Positions 16,864 through 24,980 of a DNA stretch of 64,000 bases are shown in pieces. Each line of letters starts with the position of its first letter. Positions within the stretch are counted from its first letter, which is position 1. The notes beneath the pieces were generated by a model that did not search any database, was not told the origin of the DNA, and worked only from the letters and a program-made list of their open reading frames with translations. The translations under genes were made by a program, and so were the position numbers. Origin of the DNA: Alphaproteobacteria bacterium (lineage in GTDB: Bacteria; Pseudomonadota; Alphaproteobacteria; Micropepsales; Micropepsaceae); NCBI GenBank assembly GCA_016125165.1, contig WGMH01000003.1, positions 682,001-746,000 of the forward strand, read 5' to 3'.

Positions 16864-17589
16864 TCAAGCCGCTGCCGGACCGGCCTGGAGCACCACAAGC
16901 AAATTGGGCGCCGTCACGCTGGGCCGGTTGTCGAAATAGGCAATGCGCACGACACGATCCACCACGGCGCGAATGGCGACCACAGCGGAGCGCCGGATTG
17001 CACGCAAGAAGCCCAACCCGGTTACGGGAAACACAGGTGCGCGCAATTGCACAAGATGAAGACCCGATTGCAGGCATGCCTGCTGCACAATGCCCGAACC
17101 GATGACGGTCTTGTGCGTGATGTCGCCATACTGATACAGGCGGCCGAAGGGGCTATCGCCATTAGGAAAGCGCGCAATGATGCGCCCGCCCGGCGCAAGC
17201 CGCGCGCGAAGCGATGAAAGCATCGCCACAATTTCTTCGAATGTCAGATGTTCCAGAACATCGAAACACAGCACGGCATCGAATGTGTTACCCGGTGCGA
17301 TATCGGAAACCGGCGCATTGGCATCGTAGACATCAAAACCGGCCTTTCGCGCGCGCGCGACCAGCTCTGTATCAAGTTCGGTTCCAGCGTAAGTCCAGCC
17401 GCGCGCCCGCGCCCACCCCGCAAAACCGCCATTGCCAAAGCCGATTTCCAGCACAGCGTTGACCTTGCCAAGCGCAACGCCGCTTCGCGCCAGTTCCAGC
17501 TCGTAATAGCGGATGGATGAATCGTCTGGCAGTGCGAACGAGTCCGCAGTCCATGATTTCCATTCGCGATAGGATGCAGCGACGGTCAC
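16864..17589 (-). CDS. Class I SAM-dependent methyltransferase
   Basis: A 241-residue Rossmann-fold methyltransferase. SAM-binding motif I is VLEIGFGNGGFAGWA, followed by the acidic loop TELDTE; FDAVLCFDVLEHL is the later motif. It probably methylates a sugar or lipid intermediate. The start is taken as the GTG at 17589, which overlaps the asnB stop as GTGA; the longer open frame would run well into asnB and has no support. The C-terminal 60 residues are arginine-rich and may bind membrane or carrier. The acceptor cannot be seen from sequence. Confidence 0.82.
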   Translation of the reverse strand: MTVAASYREWKSWTADSFALPDDSSIRYYELELARSGVALGKVNAVLEIGFGNGGFAGWARARGWTYAGTELDTELVARARKAGFDVYDANAPVSDIAPGNTFDAVLCFDVLEHLTFEEIVAMLSSLRARLAPGGRIIARFPNGDSPFGRLYQYGDITHKTVIGSGIVQQACLQSGLHLVQLRAPVFPVTGLGFLRAIRRSAVVAIRAVVDRVVRIAYFDNRPSVTAPNLLVVLQAGPAAA

Positions 17590-19403
17590 GCGGCGGCCGT
17601 TTCCGGTTCGAGATTGAAACCGTGGCCCACGACGCCGAGCCAGCGGCGGGCCCACGGCACCGCATGATCGCCCGGCGCGACATCACCCTTGAGCTTCAGC
17701 GCGTCCAGCCATTGACGCATGGGAATGCCAAATCCCGTTTTCGGCGCCGATGTCACGGTTTTGGGCAGCGGCACCTTGAGAGCCCTGTAGAACAACGAAC
17801 TGCGCCCGATGCGTGCCGACTCCGCGATACGCGGACCGAGGGTCTGCAACAACGTCCAATCGACGATTGGCGTCCGCAATTCAAGGGAATGCGCCATGCT
17901 CGCCCAATCGGAGTCACGCAGAAGCTGATTGCGCAGGTAGTGCGTGGATTCATAAGCGGCAACACAGGCAACCGGATCGCCCGACAGAAGCGGCTCCGCG
18001 GCTGTTGCTTCATCCTCAGCGCCGGCAAGGGCGGCCAATCCCTCACGAACGATGCTGCGCGGCAGAACATGCTCCAGTTCATCCGGCATCATCAGACCAC
18101 GACGCAGCAGATAGGCTCCCGAAAACGTTCCGGCCAGACGCGGCAGATGCGCCAGTTTTGGCTGGTTGAGCCAGCGCGCGCCCAGATCGAAAGCGGGCTG
18201 CGTGACGCGGCGAACCGCACCCGATGCATTCAACATGCGGCCGACGCGGTAAGCTTGCGGCACCGTCTGAAAGCTCGAATACCCGCCAAAGAGCTCGTCG
18301 CCGCCGATACCGCTCAGCACAACCTTGTACCCGCGCTCCGCGACTGCTTTGGAGGCGAACCACGTGTTGATGCCGTCAATGGACGGTTGATCCATCGCAT
18401 CCAGGATTGCCGGCAAGTCACCTTCAAATTCCGCAAGCGTTACGTTCCGGACAGTATTCTCAATTCCAAACGCCTTCGCCGTCAGCCCGGAACGCACGGT
18501 TTCGTCTTGCGCGCTTCCGGCGAACTCACGGAATGCAACGGTGACGCTTTCTGTCTTTTGACCCTGCTCGACCATCAACCCGGCGATGGTGCTGGAGTCC
18601 ATTCCGCCGGACAGAAGCACCGCCACCGGCACGTCGGAAACAATGTGCGCGCGAACGGAATCTGTGAGGGCGGCGCGCACGACGTCCACAATGTCTCCAT
18701 CGCTCGCGCCGGAAACAAAGCTGTTCGCGATATTGGCGAACCTCTGCGGGGCAGAAACCCCACGGGCATCGGCCATCACATAGCAGCCAGCGGGAACCGG
18801 ACGAATGCCGCGATAGATGGTGAATGGCTCCGGTACGCTTCCCCACAAATGAAGACCAACCAATCCCGCAGGATCGACTTCGGCACGGACCAGACCACTC
18901 GCCACTATGCTTTTGACCTGGGATGAGAACAGCAGCCCCTTTGCCGTGTGCGCCAGATAGAGCGGCTTGATCCCATAGGGATCGCGCGCCAGCAGCATAC
19001 GGCGTTCCACCCGATCCCAGATGGCAAACGCGAACATCCCCCGCAGAGACCGCAGCGCATCCGCGCCACGCAGGCGGACAAGTTCCAGGATCGCTTCGGT
19101 ATCGCTCGTTGTGCGCAGCACGACACCGGCTGCGATCAATTCTTCGCGGATGTCTCGGTAGTTATAGATTTCGCCATTGTAGGCGATCACGTGGCGACCA
19201 TCCGCTGAATGAAATGGCTGGTTGGCGCGCGGATCGAGGTCGATGATGGCAAGGCGGCGATTGGCGAGACAGGCGCCGGATTCCGGCTCGTGCCACAGGC
19301 CTTCGGCATCCGGTCCGCGCAAACGCAGCCGGTCGTTCATACGGCGCACGGCGTCGCGCAAATCCTGTCCGTCTGAAGCCAGTGCCCCGGCAAACCCGCA
19401 CAT
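17586..19403 (-). CDS. asnB: Asparagine synthase (glutamine-hydrolysing) family amidotransferase
   Basis: A 605-residue class II amidotransferase. Cys2 (MCGFAGA) is the glutaminase nucleophile, and the synthetase domain has the PP-loop VLLSGGMDSS. AsnB enzymes make asparagine, but members inside O-antigen or exopolysaccharide operons, such as WbpS-like proteins, are thought to amidate uronic acids. Here the gene is tightly linked to a methyltransferase and glycosyltransferases, and the operon ends with a UDP-GlcNAc dehydrogenase, so uronamide formation is the likelier role. That is inference. A gap of 123 bases separates it from the polymerase gene upstream; I see no promoter or terminator in it. 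Confidence 0.88.
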   Translation of the reverse strand: MCGFAGALASDGQDLRDAVRRMNDRLRLRGPDAEGLWHEPESGACLANRRLAIIDLDPRANQPFHSADGRHVIAYNGEIYNYRDIREELIAAGVVLRTTSDTEAILELVRLRGADALRSLRGMFAFAIWDRVERRMLLARDPYGIKPLYLAHTAKGLLFSSQVKSIVASGLVRAEVDPAGLVGLHLWGSVPEPFTIYRGIRPVPAGCYVMADARGVSAPQRFANIANSFVSGASDGDIVDVVRAALTDSVRAHIVSDVPVAVLLSGGMDSSTIAGLMVEQGQKTESVTVAFREFAGSAQDETVRSGLTAKAFGIENTVRNVTLAEFEGDLPAILDAMDQPSIDGINTWFASKAVAERGYKVVLSGIGGDELFGGYSSFQTVPQAYRVGRMLNASGAVRRVTQPAFDLGARWLNQPKLAHLPRLAGTFSGAYLLRRGLMMPDELEHVLPRSIVREGLAALAGAEDEATAAEPLLSGDPVACVAAYESTHYLRNQLLRDSDWASMAHSLELRTPIVDWTLLQTLGPRIAESARIGRSSLFYRALKVPLPKTVTSAPKTGFGIPMRQWLDALKLKGDVAPGDHAVPWARRWLGVVGHGFNLEPETAAA

Positions 19404-19526
19404 GCTGCTTAACCCGAAATCACGAAACGATCAGCGCCAGTGGCGACAGCGCCAAGACCCATGCCCAATGGACCCCACAATATACCGCCAGCAGGCTGAA
19501 ACTTGCCAGCAATCCGCGCGCCAGTC

Positions 19527-21053
19527 TCACCCTGCAAGGGAGAGTTTGCCGCTTGGAGGATTTACCACCGGAAACAGGGAAGCCACCACCCAATTGGTGA
19601 TGAGTATCAGCACCAGAATGGTCACAAAGCCACCGACATAGGAACCAACGATGCCGGTTTCGACCCAAAATACAGCGAAGAGTGCGCGGGTCGAAATCAT
19701 TAACACGCCGATGCGTCGAAGCCCCTCTGCGACAAACAGATTCCACTGTCGCGTGAGCCAGCCCACCTCAAGACCGAGGAGAATTGAAACGAGAATTACG
19801 CCAAGCCAGCCATAGTTCCAGTAAGCCTCTCCCGAATAGCTTGGCGCCAGCAGGCTTGGCCTGTCCGCATTGAAATAGATCGCATCAACATCCTTTGCCA
19901 CGTCGCCGATGATCGGTTTGTCAGGCCAAAGGATGCGTGGAATGAGGGCCTGCCAGGCATCGTTCAGACTGTCCCCCGGAAGACCGGTGTCGTGCCGGTA
20001 AATCAGAAAAGCCTGGATGGGCATGATGCCAAAGCGGCCAAGCAGCGCGGTGGTCATGTCGCTCGCCATGTCGCCGCTCGCCTGGGCAAGGATGTCGCGC
20101 GCGACACCCAGCACGGTTCTGGCCGTCTCAAGATTTTCCAAAAAGGTTGCCTGCGAGTTCGTCCGGGCAATCAAACGGCCAGCATTGCAGACTGGCGCGA
20201 TGACGGTGAAATAGCTGATTGCCGCGATCAGCACCGTTGCGACGAGCAGTACGCGCGATTTGCGCTCCAGAATAAGCCCAACCACAAAAGCAGCGATGGG
20301 CAGCATCGAGCCCGTCTTGCCGAAACCCGCGATACCATAGAGGAAGGAAAGCAAGATCAGCGTCACCAGAACCAGACGCTCGCTCATGGAAAGCCGGAAC
20401 CATTGGGCGGCACCATACACGATTACGACCGAACCGAGGGATCCGATCAGGGACAGCAGCGTCTGCAGCACCCTGTTGGATGGCAACGGAAACGACATGT
20501 AAATCGTAACCACGACCAGAGCGAGGCCGCCAACGAGTATCATCGACCGGTACGGAAGCGCGGCATCCAGCGCGCGCGTTATGCCAGCTTCGCCGCTGGC
20601 GGATCGCGCGAGCGGCCTTGTCCAGCGCATGGCAACTGCCAACACAATCAAAATCGACAACGCATTCACAAGATTGGCCTTGGCAAAAAGTGCGGCCTGC
20701 TGGCTGTCGGAGAAAAAGGTCTGGAATTGAGGATTTCCGAACAGGACAGCCACAAGCGCGCCAAAGCCGAAAAATATACCAGTTCCCAGGACGTAATAGC
20801 TGACCGCGCCAAGATCCATTCCGGCGCGCACGAACAAAAAATAGCACGCCAGGCTACCCGCAAAGAAAATCCCGGCAACGATTGTGCTGGCAAGCAGACC
20901 GGTGGGACCTGCGAGATAGGTGAAGAGTGAGAGCAGAAGAAACATCAGCGCATTGGCGAGCGCAGCTCCATAGGCGATGCGCCAACGGCGTTCGATCAAA
21001 AGACCATCGGCATGCGTGCGAAGTTCAGAAGCCGTCACCGCTGCACTCTCCAT
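19527..21053 (-). CDS. Wzy-like O-antigen/EPS polymerase (membrane protein)
   Basis: A 508-residue integral membrane protein with roughly eleven or twelve hydrophobic segments. A large hydrophilic loop lies between about residues 300 and 410, containing RFGIMPIQAFLIY, then a segment with IPRILWPDKPIIG and YSGEAYWNYGWLGVI. That topology and the loop are typical of Wzy polymerases, which join lipid-linked repeat units in the periplasm. No sequence motif is diagnostic for the family, so the call rests on topology and on its place between the Wzz-like gene and the glycosyltransferases. It could instead be an O-antigen ligase. A flippase is not encoded in this window. Confidence 0.7.
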   Translation of the reverse strand: MESAAVTASELRTHADGLLIERRWRIAYGAALANALMFLLLSLFTYLAGPTGLLASTIVAGIFFAGSLACYFLFVRAGMDLGAVSYYVLGTGIFFGFGALVAVLFGNPQFQTFFSDSQQAALFAKANLVNALSILIVLAVAMRWTRPLARSASGEAGITRALDAALPYRSMILVGGLALVVVTIYMSFPLPSNRVLQTLLSLIGSLGSVVIVYGAAQWFRLSMSERLVLVTLILLSFLYGIAGFGKTGSMLPIAAFVVGLILERKSRVLLVATVLIAAISYFTVIAPVCNAGRLIARTNSQATFLENLETARTVLGVARDILAQASGDMASDMTTALLGRFGIMPIQAFLIYRHDTGLPGDSLNDAWQALIPRILWPDKPIIGDVAKDVDAIYFNADRPSLLAPSYSGEAYWNYGWLGVILVSILLGLEVGWLTRQWNLFVAEGLRRIGVLMISTRALFAVFWVETGIVGSYVGGFVTILVLILITNWVVASLFPVVNPPSGKLSLAG

Positions 21054-21071
21054 GCGGGCGCAGAAACTGCG

Positions 21072-22079
21072 TCATTCACCTGCCTGAGGCGCTGGATGCA
21101 CACGGACATTGCCGCGCCTGTGCCAAAGACGGCCGCGCAGGTCGGACAGAGCTGCCCGAAATGGCAAGCCCGTCAAATGCATGTAGAGGGCAATCACAAA
21201 GCCAATGAAGGCTCCAAAGACGCTGGAGGCTCCCACGATCCGCATCATGCTGGGTTGCGTCGGAACAGGGGATGCCACGGGCGGCTCGACCGGCTCGGCC
21301 GCATACGCCAGGCCGGAGCTGGCCATCATGCGGTTCTTTTCCTGCTCGGAAAGCGCATCAATCAGAGCTTCGCGATAGTCGCTCACCGTCGTCGCCGCGA
21401 GTTCCTTCTTCAGATAGGTGATGTAGCGCGTCGTGCGGGTGAGCTTCTTGTCCCGCAGCGACTCATCGACAGCTTCGTGTAGCGATTGCAGGAAGTAGAC
21501 GCCAAACCGTGGATCGGCCGATTGCGTGGTGATTGTGACCACGGGTGAATACGGCGTGCGTGAAACGCTTACCATGCGCAACCGCCCTTGCACGGCCCGT
21601 GCTCCGGGCGGCCGCCATGCCGGGTTCTCCATACCGAATATCGACCGAATGCTGCGTGTCACAATGGTCATGAACCCGGGATGCTCGACCCACTGATGGC
21701 TTTGTGCATCCCAATTGTTTGCGAACATGCGCTGCAGAAATCCAGGTCTGTCGGCCAGCGCCTGCGCCGTTGTTTCGCTGTCGAGCGTCTGAAGATAGAG
21801 CTCGAAGGCCAGCGCGTTGTTGTCCTGTGGCAGGGACAGCCCGGCAAGCGATGCCAGACCACCGAAACGTGCTTTCAGGACAGACTGATCGGAATAGATT
21901 GGCACGATCCGAAATTGAATCGTGTAGGTCTTCTCACGGGTCATGTAGTACCCGTAGCCGAGTACCAGAAACGCGAAGAAAAATACCGCTATCAGCCTGA
22001 AGTGGCCAAGGAAAGCCTGGACAAATGCCTGCAGCGGAATTGCGGGCACACCCTTCTTGCTCGCGGATTCGTCTGCCAT
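21072..22079 (-). CDS. Wzz-like chain-length determinant protein
   Basis: A 335-residue inner-membrane protein with one membrane segment near residues 28-48, a periplasmic domain and a second segment near 283-303, the layout of polysaccharide co-polymerases. The periplasmic part has the family-typical VSVSRTPYSPVVTITTQSADP and YITYLKKEL helices. There is no C-terminal tyrosine kinase domain, so it is a Wzz/PCP-1-like protein, or a PCP-2 whose kinase is encoded elsewhere. It lies five bases after the SLBB export gene and 18 bases before the polymerase. It probably controls polymer length together with them. Confidence 0.8.
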   Translation of the reverse strand: MADESASKKGVPAIPLQAFVQAFLGHFRLIAVFFFAFLVLGYGYYMTREKTYTIQFRIVPIYSDQSVLKARFGGLASLAGLSLPQDNNALAFELYLQTLDSETTAQALADRPGFLQRMFANNWDAQSHQWVEHPGFMTIVTRSIRSIFGMENPAWRPPGARAVQGRLRMVSVSRTPYSPVVTITTQSADPRFGVYFLQSLHEAVDESLRDKKLTRTTRYITYLKKELAATTVSDYREALIDALSEQEKNRMMASSGLAYAAEPVEPPVASPVPTQPSMMRIVGASSVFGAFIGFVIALYMHLTGLPFRAALSDLRGRLWHRRGNVRVHPAPQAGE

Positions 22080-22084
22080 TCCGG

Positions 22085-24808
22085 TTACTTGCCGATTACC
22101 GCGAGCGATGCCGCAGCGATAGCCAGCTGGCTTGCGATCTGCGTGATCGATTGCGCGAACTGCATGAAGTTGAACGGCCTCAGGTCCCTTGGGACGACAA
22201 TCGTGGAACCGGGCGGTATGGCGCGATCCTGAAACGAGAGCCAGCTTCGGTTCACAGGCTGCGCCGAACCGTCAGGCAGAACGACAAAGATGCGGCCATC
22301 ATCCGAATCCTGTCCCTCGCCACCAGCAAGCGAAACATAATCTTCGACCGTATAGTTCGCGCGATACTGGAAGGATCCGGGATTGAGAACCTCACCCGAC
22401 ACGTTGACGGTCGAGGGCCGCTTCGGAATGAAGAGCGTGTCGCCGGGCTGAACTATCGTGTCCATCTCGGGATGCGCGCGCAGGACCGCGGGATCCACCA
22501 TGATGCTGATGCGCCCGACAACTTCCTGACTGCGAAGCTGGGCGGCCATCGACTGCAGGAATGTAAGCCTTTGCGTTGCAGACGTGGAGGCTTCGTTACC
22601 GGTGACAGGTTGGGTAGCCAGCGACGCAAGTGCCGATTCAAGCGAACGCGCGGCGCGTTCGTTCGCGTCCTTTTCCGACGTGGCTGCGGCAGAGCGCGTA
22701 AAGACCGCGCCGTAGGGATAGGCCTGATCCGTGATGCCGCCAGCGCGTTCGATGATGGATGAAAGACGTTCGCCGCGGATGATGTCGAATGTGCCGGGAT
22801 AACGGAATTCGCCGGAAAGTGTCACGCGGCCATTTTCTGCATCAGAGAAGACGCGGCGCAGGCGCACGACATCCAGCGGGTGGACAAGGGCCTTTGCAAA
22901 ATCCGCATCCGCCCCCTTGTATGCCACGCGTTCCGTGCGCGCCGTGCCCGCCAGGCCATCAACCTTTGTGGACGTTACCTCGACCCAGGAAAGGTCAGCC
23001 TGGCGCATTGCACCGCCGGCCAAGTGAATGATGCCCCTCAGAGAAGTGCCTTCGGCACTGAGATAAGGTCCCGGATTGCCAACCTCGTCCAACACCCACA
23101 CGACATAGTCGGATACAACGTTTCGAAGCATATCCGTCGATACGTTCAAGGTCGAAGCAAGGGACTGGACATCCCCCGCCCCGTCGCTGCTCGATTTGGA
23201 AGATCTGTCGTCCGATACAAGCCCTTCCTTTACGGCCTCACGCTGGGCTGCGGTCAACGCAACAGAAGCCGCGCTCGGAGCCGTGCCCGCCTTGCGGTCG
23301 CTGGTCACCTCCGCCGCCTTCGCTTCAAAGTTGCGCGCGTCCGGATCCGCCAAGATGGATGCAAGCTTGTTGCTGTCGGGGCTTGTCGCAACGCTATTGT
23401 CGACAATCGCCGGGCTGGAAGCATTGGTCTGTGCCTGATTGGCCGTCGCAAGAACGGCATGCGCAATAGATGCCGCCTGCGAAATCGAAAGAACGACCAC
23501 CAGATCACCGCTCTTCAGCGGCAGGTCGGGGCCGCCGTTAAACAATGCCTCCAACGACACCGGAATAATCGAACGGGCATTGGTGCTTGCGTCGCGACGC
23601 ACCACCACCGCGAATGCTGTGTATGCCTCTGGGGCCAAATCATCCTGACCATGAATGACCTTTGATAAGGTCGGATATTCCGCAACAGGATACATTCCCG
23701 GATTGGCCAGCGAGCCTTTGAATTCGACGGAACCGCTGAGCGTGCCCCGTTGGAGAAAGACGCCCAGAACCTCCCCGTCACGAATTGTGGTGCCTAGTGA
23801 GGTATTTTCGAGAACTTGCGTCCCATCGCGGTTGATCGTGACCTTCATGAAGCGGAACGCGCCAGCCGAAGAAATTCCACCGGCCAGATCGGCAAGAGCT
23901 TTCGCTGTAATTCCCGAGGCGCCCGGCGAAAGTTCATAGATGCCGGGCCGCCTCACGCCGCCGGCGACGGCAACCGTGCGGCCAATCGGCGGGACGAAAA
24001 TGCGATCGCCATCCTGCAAATTGCCCAAACGCAAATGCCCCGCTGTGGTGAGCAGATTGTAGAAGTCGATTGTGCGCGTTTCGCCGTTACGAATGATCTT
24101 TACGTTTCGCAGCGAACCGGTTTTGGAAATGCCTCCCGAAATAAGGAGGGCATCAAGCGGAGTCCCAAGCGCACTGAGAATGCGCTGGCCCGGAGAATTC
24201 ACCTCACCCGAAACCACGACCGATACCTGCCGCACTTCGCCCAGTGTCACAAAAGCGCTTGTGGAAATGAACGCCTGATGGACCTGCGTTTCGATCGCGT
24301 TGCGCACTTCCGCGAAGGTGCGGCCAGCCGCCAGAACAGGATTGATTTTCGGAAATACGATCTGGCCATCACGGTTCACGCGATAACGGTAGGTGGCGTT
24401 TTCCTGGCCTCGCAGCACAAGAACGACTTCATCGCCCTGACCGAGCACAAAGCTGTCCTGCGCGGCACCCGCCTGACCAATCTGAACCTGAGTGGGCACG
24501 CCCAGCACATCGTAGCCGAACTGGTTCAGCTCCACACCGATCCGGTCTTTGAACAGTTTCTCGATGTTGGATTGCGGAAGGTTTTTCCCGGGAGCGGGAA
24601 TGGGGTTGTAAGTCTGAACGGTCGCCTTGGGGGCCGTATCCTGGTCGGTATCGGTGATGCCGCCCCGGCTCTGCAAAAGTTGCTGGGCAATGGAAGGGTC
24701 GATCTGGGCGCTGGCACTGGCCGCGAACACCATACCCATCAACGCCGCCCAACCCAATGCACGGCCAATTCTGCGGATCGCGCGCCTACGCAATGTCACT
24801 CGAGTCAT
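22085..24808 (-). CDS. SLBB-domain polysaccharide export protein (Wza-like, large)
   Basis: A 907-residue secreted export protein, first gene of the 17-kb operon. The signal peptide ends near ASASAQ with no lipobox, unlike classical Wza lipoproteins. The Poly_export domain follows (about residues 115-200: YRVNRDGQIVFPKI), then several soluble-ligand-binding beta-grasp repeats, recognisable by strings such as VVVSGEVNSPGQ, VAVAGGVRRPGIY, VTLSGEFRYPGTF and VNVSGEVLNPGSF. The C-terminal 30 residues form a hydrophobic helix, as in the Wza outer-membrane barrel. At more than twice Wza's length, the extra SLBB repeats may do the job of a separate GfcC/YjbG protein, which is not encoded nearby. It is divergent from yjbH. 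Confidence 0.88.
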   Translation of the reverse strand: MTRVTLRRRAIRRIGRALGWAALMGMVFAASASAQIDPSIAQQLLQSRGGITDTDQDTAPKATVQTYNPIPAPGKNLPQSNIEKLFKDRIGVELNQFGYDVLGVPTQVQIGQAGAAQDSFVLGQGDEVVLVLRGQENATYRYRVNRDGQIVFPKINPVLAAGRTFAEVRNAIETQVHQAFISTSAFVTLGEVRQVSVVVSGEVNSPGQRILSALGTPLDALLISGGISKTGSLRNVKIIRNGETRTIDFYNLLTTAGHLRLGNLQDGDRIFVPPIGRTVAVAGGVRRPGIYELSPGASGITAKALADLAGGISSAGAFRFMKVTINRDGTQVLENTSLGTTIRDGEVLGVFLQRGTLSGSVEFKGSLANPGMYPVAEYPTLSKVIHGQDDLAPEAYTAFAVVVRRDASTNARSIIPVSLEALFNGGPDLPLKSGDLVVVLSISQAASIAHAVLATANQAQTNASSPAIVDNSVATSPDSNKLASILADPDARNFEAKAAEVTSDRKAGTAPSAASVALTAAQREAVKEGLVSDDRSSKSSSDGAGDVQSLASTLNVSTDMLRNVVSDYVVWVLDEVGNPGPYLSAEGTSLRGIIHLAGGAMRQADLSWVEVTSTKVDGLAGTARTERVAYKGADADFAKALVHPLDVVRLRRVFSDAENGRVTLSGEFRYPGTFDIIRGERLSSIIERAGGITDQAYPYGAVFTRSAAATSEKDANERAARSLESALASLATQPVTGNEASTSATQRLTFLQSMAAQLRSQEVVGRISIMVDPAVLRAHPEMDTIVQPGDTLFIPKRPSTVNVSGEVLNPGSFQYRANYTVEDYVSLAGGEGQDSDDGRIFVVLPDGSAQPVNRSWLSFQDRAIPPGSTIVVPRDLRPFNFMQFAQSITQIASQLAIAAASLAVIGK

Positions 24809-24980
24809 GTTGGCTGAACTGCCCCGTTTGTGGCGATTGCGGCGCGAAGTTCTCGCTGCCCCCTGCTGGCGCGTGGAACTTGGTTGTTCTTACTAAGTTT
24901 GCTACATGGCCGCAAGGGTTCGGGCTTTACATGGAATTGGAAATAGCCTTGAAATCCCGCGCGTTGAGGGGGCTCGCCCG

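Noticed and set aside
24906..24980. ATG at 24906 as the yjbH start
   Set aside because: There is no Shine-Dalgarno sequence, and it would place 25 atypical residues before the signal peptide. The TTG at 24981 has a strong site.
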